Assembly (NCBI GenBank): GCA_021784975.1
Contig: JAJYGU010000345.1
Coordinates: 1-10,681, forward strand
Direction of reading: 5' to 3'
Origin: Planctomycetota bacterium
Lineage (GTDB): Bacteria > Planctomycetota > Planctomycetia > Pirellulales > Thermoguttaceae
Length of the DNA stretch: 10,681 bases
Shown: one piece after another, positions 1 to 6,110 of the stretch
Numbering within the stretch: position 1 is the stretch's first letter
Layout: every line of letters starts with the position of its first letter
Position numbers and translations under genes: made by a program
The notes under the pieces: model-generated
Seen by the model: the letters and a program-made list of their open reading frames with translations, nothing else
The model's database searches: none
Told to the model about the DNA's origin: nothing

Positions 1-1
1 C

Positions 2-844
2 TTCAGCCACGTGCTGGACACCGAATACATTTCCGCGGTGCTGGCCGACGGCCGACGGTTTCCGGCGAAGCTGTTGGGGGCCGACCCGCGGCTGGAGATC
101 GCGGTCTTGAAGATCGAGGCCACGGACTTGCCGTATTTTGATCTGAGCAAGGCCGTCAAGGTCAAGGCCGGCGAGCCGATCCTCGCCTTCAGCAATGCCT
201 TTGGCGTGGCTAGCGGCGACGAGCCGGCCAGCGTGCAGCGGGGGACGGTTGCGGTGGTGGCCCCCTTGGAGGCCCGGCGGGGGGCGTTTGAAACGTTCTA
301 TCACGGGCCGATCTATGTGTTGGACGCCGCTACCAACAACGCCGGCGCGGCCGGCGGTGCAGTGGTGACCCATCGCGGTCAATTAGTGGGCATGCTCGGC
401 AAGGAGTTGCGCGATTCGTTGAGCGATACCTGGCTGAATTATGCGATGCCGGCCGACGCCATTCGCCACGGCGCCGAGGAGATTCGCGCCGGCAAGCTCG
501 TTGCCGGCAGCGACGCGGAAACGGCCCGCAAACCCAAACGGCCGCTCGACTTAGCCATGCTGGGGATCACGCTCGTGCCCGACGTGTTGCCGCGGACTCC
601 GCCCTACGTGGACCAGGTTCGCCCCGGCTCGCCGGCCGACAAGGCGGGCATCCGGCCCGACGACCTGATCCTCCTGTTGGGCGATCGGTTGGCGCAGTCT
701 TGCCGGGCCGTAGCCGCCGACCTGGAGTACGTCGACGAAGACGAGGAAGTCAAGTTGACGCTCCTCCGCGGTCGGGGCCTGATCGAGGCCAGCCTGCACC
801 GCGATGCCGGCGAACTGCCGGCGGCCAAGAAGGGGCAGCCATGA
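2..844 (+). CDS. Trypsin-fold (HtrA-like) PDZ protein, catalytically degenerate, 5' partial
   Basis: The reading frame is open from the first bases of the window, so the N-terminus (signal peptide and first beta-strands) is missing; 280 codons are visible. Residues 1-135 match the HtrA/DegP S1C protease core: SHVL at residues 2-5 fits the catalytic His region, DPRLEIAVLKI at 28-38 the Asp region, and AGAAGGAVV at 114-122 the Ser loop (normally GNSGGP). The expected Asp is Glu32 and the expected Ser is Ala117 (codon 350-352), so peptide hydrolysis is unlikely although His3 is kept. A PDZ domain follows at about 180-270, with a GSPADKAGI core and DDLILLLGD. The family usually acts in the periplasm on misfolded proteins; this member may bind proteins without cutting them (inference). 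The next gene downstream is of the same type. Its TGA overlaps an ATG (ATGA, 841-844) that could couple translation, but repeats follow directly. Confidence 0.85.
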   Translation, partial: FSHVLDTEYISAVLADGRRFPAKLLGADPRLEIAVLKIEATDLPYFDLSKAVKVKAGEPILAFSNAFGVASGDEPASVQRGTVAVVAPLEARRGAFETFYHGPIYVLDAATNNAGAAGGAVVTHRGQLVGMLGKELRDSLSDTWLNYAMPADAIRHGAEEIRAGKLVAGSDAETARKPKRPLDLAMLGITLVPDVLPRTPPYVDQVRPGSPADKAGIRPDDLILLLGDRLAQSCRAVAADLEYVDEDEEVKLTLLRGRGLIEASLHRDAGELPAAKKGQP

Positions 845-846
845 CG

Positions 847-925
847 GGGACTGTCCCGATTTTCGCGGCGGCGAAGACTTGTTCGCTGGAAACGGCCAGA
901 TTCGCCGCGAAACTGGGACTGTCCC
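847..925. repeat. GGGACWGTCCC inverted-repeat element, copy 1
   Basis: GGGACTGTCCC occurs at 847-857 and again at 915-925. The inner flanks are also complementary: TTTCGCGGCGGCGAA (861-875) pairs with TTCGCCGCGAAA (901-912), apart from a 3-base insertion. A small inner hairpin has CTGG (886-889) opposite CCAG (896-899). The whole unit can fold as a long imperfect hairpin and begins two bases after the stop codon of the upstream gene. The shape resembles REP/BIME elements mobilised by RAYT (TnpA_REP) transposases, but no such transposase gene is in the window. Confidence 0.75.
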
Positions 926-963
926 CTTCTTGCCGCTCCACCATTCTGCCGGACGGTCAGTCA

Positions 964-1123
964 GCCCCGAAGGGGCGTCAGCCACTAGCCAGGGGCGTGA
1001 GCCCCTGGGATCAGGACGCATTACATTGCGGAGCCCCGACGGGGCGGCACGAGCTTGTGTCGCCACTTCGCGGCTTCCAACGACGCGCATGGTGGCTTCC
1101 CAGGGGCTTGCGCCCCTGGCTAG
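964..1123. repeat. Cluster of short palindromes within a 25-base inverted repeat
   Basis: This stretch has no convincing coding content. GCCCC-GAA-GGGGC lies at 964-976 and GCCCC-GAC-GGGGC at 1033-1045. A 25-base sequence at 985-1009 returns in inverted orientation at 1099-1123 with 23 of 25 positions matching, the two changes falling in the inner loop. Each arm is itself a hairpin: CAGGGGC-GTGA-GCCCCTG on the left and CAGGGGC-TTGC-GCCCCTG on the right. The layout suggests a small non-autonomous repeat element. Together with copy 1 of the GGGACWGTCCC repeat it fills most of the 314 bases (845-1158) between the two PDZ genes; in the remainder I see only a possible GTG start at 1159. Confidence 0.65.
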
Positions 1124-1158
1124 GGACTATCGCCGCTAGGCGGCTCCCGGATCGGCCG

Positions 1159-2211
1159 GTGGGCCAAATTGAGAAATCAGGACCGTCTGCTTCGCGGCTC
1201 GTCAGAACGAGGGCTTTATGTTGGTGTGCCCTCCTGGCGATGATGCTCTGCCATCCTGCGGCGGCCTGCCCGTCCGACCCAGATCTCGCTCGTCTCGAAG
1301 CGGACGCGTTTGCGGCGGCGGTCGAACGAGTCTCACCGTCCGTGGTGCGGATCGAGACCGTCGGCGGGCTGGAACGCCGCGGGCGAATGCTATTGAGCGA
1401 AGGCCCGACCACCGGTTTGGTGGTGGCCGCCGACGGCTACATCGTCTCCAGCGCCTTCAACTTCCTCAGCCAGCCGACTTCAATCCTCGTGCGGCTGGCC
1501 GACGGGGCCCGCAAACCGGCCCGGCTGGTGGCCAGCGATTCCTCGCGGATGATCGTGCTGCTGAAGATCGAGGTCGCCCAGCCGCTGCCGGTGTGTGAAA
1601 TCGCGCCCCAGGCGCAGATGCGGGTGGGCCAGTGGGCGATTGCCGTCGGACGGGCCTTCGACGCCAGCCGGCCGAGCATGGCCGTCGGCATCCTGAGCGC
1701 CTTGGACCGCATTTGGGGCAAGGCCATTCAGACCGACGCGGCCGTCTCGCCCAACAACTACGGCGGCCCGCTGATCGACATCCACGGCCGCGTCCTGGGC
1801 GTGTTGGTCCCCCTTTCGCCGGAATCGGCCGACGAAATGGCTGGGGTGGAATGGTACGATTCGGGCGTCGGCTTCGCCGTTCCCGCCGAACACATTCAAC
1901 AGATCTTGCCGCGGCTGAAGAAGGGTGAAAACCTTCGTCCGGGCATCGCCGGCATCGGTCTAAAAGGGCCCAATCTCATTACCGGCGCGCCGATCATCGT
2001 GGCCTGCCGGGCGAAGTCGCCGGCCGCCGCGGCGGGAATTAAGGTCGGCGATCGGGTGGTGGAGATCGACGGCCGCAAGATCCAGCGGGCAGCCCAAATC
2101 CGCGAGGCGATCGCCCGGCATTATGCGGGCGAGACCATGCAGGTGGTGGTGCTCCGCAACCAAAAGCGGCAGACCTGCGAGATCAAGCTGGCCGGCAGCC
2201 TTGGGCCTTGA
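1159..2211 (+). CDS. Trypsin-fold (HtrA-like) PDZ pseudoprotease, all three triad residues replaced
   Basis: From GTG 1159 the product is 350 residues. It has a basic, hydrophobic N-terminus (RTRALCWCALLAMML, then HPAAAC) that looks like a signal peptide, so export is likely. The trypsin-like core follows. The His region reads YIVSSAFNF with Phe at the His position (1456-1458). The Asp region reads SSRMIVLLKI with Met (1549-1551). The Ser loop reads TDAAVSPNNYGGPLID with Tyr (1759-1761), against the usual TDAAINPGNSGGPL. The fold is therefore kept while the active site is gone. One PDZ domain occupies the last ~90 residues (SPAAAAGIKVGDRVVEIDG). The role is probably binding or scaffolding in the envelope, perhaps together with its upstream neighbour (inference). 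The start is uncertain: the frame stays open through the repeats back to ATG 841, and ATG 1240 would delete the signal peptide. No good ribosome binding site marks any of these. Confidence 0.8.
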   Translation: MGQIEKSGPSASRLVRTRALCWCALLAMMLCHPAAACPSDPDLARLEADAFAAAVERVSPSVVRIETVGGLERRGRMLLSEGPTTGLVVAADGYIVSSAFNFLSQPTSILVRLADGARKPARLVASDSSRMIVLLKIEVAQPLPVCEIAPQAQMRVGQWAIAVGRAFDASRPSMAVGILSALDRIWGKAIQTDAAVSPNNYGGPLIDIHGRVLGVLVPLSPESADEMAGVEWYDSGVGFAVPAEHIQQILPRLKKGENLRPGIAGIGLKGPNLITGAPIIVACRAKSPAAAAGIKVGDRVVEIDGRKIQRAAQIREAIARHYAGETMQVVVLRNQKRQTCEIKLAGSLGP

Positions 2212-2222
2212 TCCCGGGACAG

Positions 2223-2271
2223 GGGACAGTCCCATTCTTGTGGCATCCTGCCAAAAAAACGGGACAGTCCC
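2223..2271. repeat. GGGACWGTCCC inverted-repeat element, copy 2; possible bidirectional terminator
   Basis: Arms of 23 bases (2223-2245 and 2249-2271) match at 19 positions in inverted orientation around a 3-base loop (TCC). Each outer end is GGGACAGTCCC and the inner stem is TGGCA/TGCCA. A run of seven A (2253-2259) lies in the right arm. The element fills most of the 71 bases between two convergent stop codons (2211 and 2283), so it may end transcription from both sides, although no U-run follows the stem as in a classical intrinsic terminator. Confidence 0.75.
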
Positions 2272-2282
2272 CACACGCGGAG

Positions 2283-3176
2283 CTATTGCCTCCTCGCCCT
2301 CGCGTTTTCGGCCGTCTTGACTTCCGGCGATTGGAGATGCTCGCAGAAGCGGTTGACGTAGTGGATGCTGCTGGCGTAGCCGCGGAAGCCGACCACATGC
2401 TTGTCGATGTCGATCTCCTGGCTGAGGACGCGGCCGGCATCGAGGTCAAAGCGGACCCGGCCGTGGCTCTCGCGCTGCACCAGCTTGACCTCGATCGCCG
2501 GCTCGCTGACCGGCGTGATGATGTCGGTCGACACCTGGATGGTAGCCACCCCGGTCTCGACTTCTTCCAAGGTGTATTGCTGAATGGCCTGGATCTTCTT
2601 GATGCCCCCGGTCTCAAGCGGCACATCGATCTCCTCGGGATGCGACCAGGTGTAACCGACCGGCACCGGCTGCTCGGGCAAGGGAATGGTCATGCTGCCG
2701 TCGTTGTGAGGCATGGCCACCGGATCGTGGCGCCGCCGCTTGAGGATCTTCCCGGCGGCATCCATGGTGATCACCGCCAGCGGCACCCCAACTGTCTTGT
2801 CCATGCCCGCAAAGCAGGCAGGCGGTTTCGCCCCGCTGCGGCTGTCGTAGCGGACTTCGTCGCGGTCGCCGACTTTTTGCCGCATTTCGAGCCAAGCGAC
2901 GCTGTGCTCGAAGGTAGCCTGACCGTCGGGCCTGACCTCCTCGACCCGCCATACCTTCAACGATCGGGAACAGGTTTCCAGCGTCTCGGTGGTGCCCGAC
3001 ACCGAGTTGCGGACACGGGTGCGGTGTTCGACTTCCCAGCGGAGCGTCTCGCCGGGATGGAATCGATAGCGGAGGGTGTAGGTTTGGCCGGCGGGATCGG
3101 CGGCCCATGCGGCGGCCGCCAGGACCGTCGCCACGGCCAACATCCCCGCCATCGCGCCGCCGAAGGGCCGGTTCAT
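2283..3176 (-). CDS. Secreted protein of unknown function (possibly DUF6263-like)
   Basis: The product has 297 residues. Residues 1-25 form a clear signal peptide: Arg near the start, an alanine-rich hydrophobic stretch, and an AWA cleavage site before ADPAG. The mature part starts with YTLRYRFHPGETLRWEVEHRT and appears rich in beta-strands, with no catalytic motif I can recognise. A block around RRHDP...PLPEQPVPVGYTWSHPEEIDVP sits mid-protein. The C-terminus is charged (ENARARRQ). The pattern resembles planctomycete exported proteins grouped under DUF6263, but that assignment is from memory and function is unknown. The ATG at 3176 has an AAAGGA-type ribosome binding site about 10 bases upstream (3186-3192 on the plus strand), which supports this start. 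It lies downstream of nadK on the same strand, across a 121-base spacer holding a repeat, so it probably has its own promoter. It converges on the PDZ gene on its other side. Confidence 0.8.
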   Translation of the reverse strand: MNRPFGGAMAGMLAVATVLAAAAWAADPAGQTYTLRYRFHPGETLRWEVEHRTRVRNSVSGTTETLETCSRSLKVWRVEEVRPDGQATFEHSVAWLEMRQKVGDRDEVRYDSRSGAKPPACFAGMDKTVGVPLAVITMDAAGKILKRRRHDPVAMPHNDGSMTIPLPEQPVPVGYTWSHPEEIDVPLETGGIKKIQAIQQYTLEEVETGVATIQVSTDIITPVSEPAIEVKLVQRESHGRVRFDLDAGRVLSQEIDIDKHVVGFRGYASSIHYVNRFCEHLQSPEVKTAENARARRQ

Positions 3177-3212
3177 CGACTCGAATCCTTTCGAGCTCAG
3201 TTGGATCTAAGC

Positions 3213-3297
3213 GGGACAGTCCCATTTTTGTGGCCGACCAACCCGACCCGCAAGCGGGTGCCCGTCGGTACCCGCCACAAAAATCAGCACAGTTCCC
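3213..3297. repeat. GGGACWGTCCC inverted-repeat element, copy 3, with a second palindrome in the loop
   Basis: The left arm starts with GGGACAGTCCC (3213-3223) and continues as ATTTTTGTGGC (3224-3234). The latter is matched perfectly in inverted orientation by GCCACAAAAAT (3274-3284). The outer part of the right arm (3285-3297, ending GTTCCC) is a decayed form of GGGACTGTCCC. The 39-base loop is a separate GC-rich palindrome: ACCCGC-AA-GCGGGT (3246-3259), with CGGGT also able to pair with ACCCG further on. The element ends next to the nadK stop codon (3298-3300) and could act in 3'-end formation of that transcript. Confidence 0.7.
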
Positions 3298-4176
3298 TTA
3301 CTTAGCGTCGAGCTTCAAACGCCCGCTCCAGCCGAGTTTCTCCCGCAGGCTGCGGTAATAGGTGTGGCCACGTCCGGCCACCAGCTTAAAACGTGCGGCT
3401 GCCCGCTCCACCCGCACGCGGTCCGCCGGCAGCATCTGACACACCAGCCGCCCGTCGACCACTACCGCCGTCCCCGGATTGGGCCGCTCCACCACCACTT
3501 CGTAGACCCGGTCGGCCGAATCGACCACCGGACGCATGGTCAAGGTGTGCGGGCTCAGCGGCAGGATCACGAACGCCTGCAAACTGTTTCGCAGGATCGG
3601 TCCACCCGCCGAAAGGCTGTGGGCGGTCGACCCCACCGGAGTGCTAATGATTAAACCATCGCAACTATACGCGGTTACCGGTTCTGAGTCAACGTAAAGA
3701 TCGATGTCAATCAGATTGAACGGGCTGCCGGCCTGCACGGCCACCTCGTTCAGCCCGAGTTGCTTCGCCAGGATTCGGCCGCTGCGCAATACGGTACACT
3801 CGAACATCAAGTGCTCGATGACGCTGAAGCGGCCCTCGGAAAAGTCGCGAAGGACATTAGGCAACTCTTCGGCCAGCATATTCGCCAAAAAACCCAGCCT
3901 GCCGAGATTAACGGCCGCCACCGGAATCTGGCGTGGTCCCATCTGCCGGGCTGCCCGAAGGATCGAGCCGTCGCCCCCCAGCACGATCGCCAGGTCGGCT
4001 TCCAGGCAAGAAAGGTCTTCTGATCCGCTGAAGTCACAGCAGACGATCTGGGCGCATTGTTCAATGATCGGCCGCAGTCGCTCGGCTTCGGCCACCACCT
4101 CCGACCGCTGGCCGGCACCGAGCAAGAACACTCGCATCGGTCGGGTGACGGGGGGAGTGGACGTGTTCTCGGGCAT
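3298..4176 (-). CDS. nadK: NAD kinase (ATP-dependent, NADP-forming)
   Basis: The enzyme phosphorylates NAD to NADP in the cytoplasm and so feeds NADPH-dependent biosynthesis. The product from ATG 4176 is 292 residues, normal for bacterial NadK. Family motifs are in order: LGGDGSILRAAR (66-77, with GGDG and catalytic Asp69), VNLGRLGFLAN (89-99), LNEVAVQ (142-148) and CDGLIISTPVGSTAHSLSAGGP (172-193), the NAD-binding glycine-rich segment. The domain order is the usual N-terminal alpha/beta lobe and C-terminal beta-rich lobe. ATG 4176 lies 14 bases after the dxs stop, which fits translation from the same mRNA; neither it nor the inner ATG 4137 (MRVFLLGAG) has a strong ribosome binding site. An upstream extension to 4251 would overlap dxs and is not supported. 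A repeat hairpin follows the TAA directly. Confidence 0.95.
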   Translation of the reverse strand: MPENTSTPPVTRPMRVFLLGAGQRSEVVAEAERLRPIIEQCAQIVCCDFSGSEDLSCLEADLAIVLGGDGSILRAARQMGPRQIPVAAVNLGRLGFLANMLAEELPNVLRDFSEGRFSVIEHLMFECTVLRSGRILAKQLGLNEVAVQAGSPFNLIDIDLYVDSEPVTAYSCDGLIISTPVGSTAHSLSAGGPILRNSLQAFVILPLSPHTLTMRPVVDSADRVYEVVVERPNPGTAVVVDGRLVCQMLPADRVRVERAAARFKLVAGRGHTYYRSLREKLGWSGRLKLDAK

Positions 4177-4190
4177 GGGGAGGGCATCCG

Positions 4191-6110
4191 TCAAAGGGCG
4201 GCACGATCGATCAAGGCCGACTTCCGTGGGCGAGCGGCGGATTGCCGGCATGCCCGCACAATGCCCGCCACGTCCAGCCCCAAATCGCTCAACAGCTCGT
4301 GGCGGCTGCCGTGCTCGATGTAACGATCGGGTATGCCCAAGCGGCGAACCTTGGCGGCGCTAAGGCCCGCGTCGGCCGCCGCCTCCAACACTGCGCTGCC
4401 AAAACCGCCCATCAGCACGCCCTCCTCAACCGTCAGCACCACCGGGGACTCGCCAACCGCGCGGAGCATCGTTTCCGTATCGAGCGGTTTGATGAATCGG
4501 GCGTTGACCACGCCAAAATCCAGCCCTTCGCCGGCCAATCGTTCAGACGCTTGCACACAAGCGCTGAACATGGCCCCGCAAGCCAGCAGCACGCCGTCGC
4601 GACCCCAGTGGAGCACCTCCGCCTTGCCCAATTCGATGGGGCACGCCGGCCGCTTGACCACTTCCGCCACTGCCTTCGGATAGCGAATGGCCACCGGGCA
4701 ATCGTGGTGCAGGGCCCAGTCGATCATCGGAGCGACATCCTGTTGATCGCCGGGAGCCGTTAGGACCAGGTTCGGAAAGGGCCGCAAATAGGCGAGGTCG
4801 AACACGCCGTGGTGCGTCGGCCCGTCCGGCCCCACTAACCCGGCTCGATCCAACAGCAGAGTGACGGGCAGGTTCTGCAACGTCACTTCCTGGAAGATCT
4901 GGTCATAGCTGCGTTGCATGAAGGTGCTGTAGACGTCGACGATCGGCCGCAGACCGGCCTTGGCCAGCCCGGCGGCGAAGGTCACCGCGTGCGACTCGCA
5001 AATGCCCACGTCGAAGAATCGAGTGGGGAACTCGTCGCGGATCGGCTCGAGCATGTTGCCCTGGCACATGGCGGCGGTGATGGCGACCACCTTGGGATTG
5101 GCTCGCATCTGGTCCAGCAGGGCGTCGCGGACAACCTCCGTGTAAGGCGGCCGCCCGGAAGCCCTTTTTAACGGGACCACCGAGCCGTTTTCACGGTGAA
5201 ACGGGGCGGGGGCGTGAAACCTGGTGGGATCTTCGGCGGCGGGCGGAAAACCGTGGCCCTTCTCGGTGACCACGTGCAACAGCACCGGCCCCTCCACGTT
5301 GCACACCATCCGCAGGTACTTTTGCAGTTGGGTGATGTTGTGCCCGTCGACCGGCCCGATGTAACGAAAGCCGAGATCCTCGAAGAACATGCCGCCCAGC
5401 AGGCCGGCCTTGAGCGCGTCTTTGACCTGAGTGAGGAACCGCTCGACCGGGTCGCCGATGACCGGCATCCGCGTGAGCAAGCGCTGGACCTCGACCTTCA
5501 GGCCGGTGTAGAAATGGGCCGTCCGCAGACGGTCGAGCGATTCAGCCAGTCCGCCGACCCGCGGGCAGATCGACATCTTGTTGTCGTTGAGGACCACGAT
5601 GAGATTCTTCTTCAGTCCGCCGGCATTGTTCATGGCCTCGACCACCACGCCGCACGGAAACGCCCCGTCGCCCACCACCGCCACCACGCGGCGTTTTTCG
5701 TCGGGCCGCAGCAGCTCGTCGCCGCAGCGCATGCCCAGGGCGGTGCCCACGCTGGAACCGGCGTGGCCGGTCATAAACAGGTCGTAGTCGCTTTCGGCCG
5801 GATTGGGGTAGCCCATCAGCCCCCCCTTGGCCCGCAGGGTCTGGAACTCGTCATAGCGTCCGGTGACCATCTTGTGGGCATAGACCTGGTGCCCGGTGTC
5901 CCAGATGAGCCGATCGCGGCTAAAATCGAAGGTGGTGTGCAAGGCCAGGGCCAGTTCGACGACCCCCAAGTTGGAGGCAAAATGGGCGGTGCGGGTGGAA
6001 GCCAGCCGGCACAGGGCCTCTCGCATCTCGGCGGCTAACTGCACCAGTTCGGCGGCTGACAGTCGCTGAAGATCGCGCGGCGATTGGATCGTCGATAGCA
6101 AGGGGAGCAT
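4191..6110 (-). CDS. dxs: 1-deoxy-D-xylulose-5-phosphate synthase
   Basis: This thiamine-diphosphate enzyme condenses pyruvate and glyceraldehyde 3-phosphate, the first step of the MEP isoprenoid pathway. The product is 639 residues, near the family norm of about 620-640. Visible landmarks are His43 (TAHFASNLGVVE), the thiamine-diphosphate motif from GDGA (147-150) to NDN (176-178), YIGPVDGHN (250-258), His299 (RFHAPAPF), catalytic Glu372 in FDVGICESHAVTFAAG, and DRAGLVGPDGPTHHG (421-435). The order is the transketolase-like N-domain, pyrimidine-binding domain and C-terminal domain. Residues after GDGA (FPCGVVVEAMNNAGG) and NDNKMSICPRVGG differ from the proteobacterial form and fit the planctomycete type as I recall it. 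The ATG at 6110 shares one base with the ispA stop (TGATG) and follows a strong AAAGGAG site, so it is chosen over an in-frame start at 6149. nadK follows after 14 bases. Confidence 0.97.
   Translation of the reverse strand: MLPLLSTIQSPRDLQRLSAAELVQLAAEMREALCRLASTRTAHFASNLGVVELALALHTTFDFSRDRLIWDTGHQVYAHKMVTGRYDEFQTLRAKGGLMGYPNPAESDYDLFMTGHAGSSVGTALGMRCGDELLRPDEKRRVVAVVGDGAFPCGVVVEAMNNAGGLKKNLIVVLNDNKMSICPRVGGLAESLDRLRTAHFYTGLKVEVQRLLTRMPVIGDPVERFLTQVKDALKAGLLGGMFFEDLGFRYIGPVDGHNITQLQKYLRMVCNVEGPVLLHVVTEKGHGFPPAAEDPTRFHAPAPFHRENGSVVPLKRASGRPPYTEVVRDALLDQMRANPKVVAITAAMCQGNMLEPIRDEFPTRFFDVGICESHAVTFAAGLAKAGLRPIVDVYSTFMQRSYDQIFQEVTLQNLPVTLLLDRAGLVGPDGPTHHGVFDLAYLRPFPNLVLTAPGDQQDVAPMIDWALHHDCPVAIRYPKAVAEVVKRPACPIELGKAEVLHWGRDGVLLACGAMFSACVQASERLAGEGLDFGVVNARFIKPLDTETMLRAVGESPVVLTVEEGVLMGGFGSAVLEAAADAGLSAAKVRRLGIPDRYIEHGSRHELLSDLGLDVAGIVRACRQSAARPRKSALIDRAAL

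Noticed and set aside
700..1158. N-terminal extension of the second PDZ gene from TTG 700
   Set aside because: It overlaps the end of the first PDZ gene in another frame and then reads through repeat hairpins; no domain or signal sequence is seen before about residue 155 of that frame.
847..3297. CRISPR array suggested by repeated GGGACWGTCCC
   Set aside because: The copies occur as inverted pairs at irregular distances of hundreds of bases, with no regular spacers and no cas genes.
2208..3305. Long plus-strand open frame (365 codons) opposite the secreted protein gene
   Set aside because: It is the complement of a gene with a clear signal peptide and ribosome binding site, its translation has the His/Asp/Gly/Arg bias typical of shadow frames in GC-rich DNA, and its ends lie in repeats.
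4177..4251. Upstream start for nadK at 4251
   Set aside because: It would overlap the dxs C-terminus and add 25 residues not needed by the NadK fold; ATG 4176 just after the dxs stop is more plausible.
5196..6038. Plus-strand open frame of 280 codons inside dxs
   Set aside because: It lies entirely antisense to a well-conserved gene, and its composition (rich in His, Gly, Asp, Val) is that of a shadow frame.
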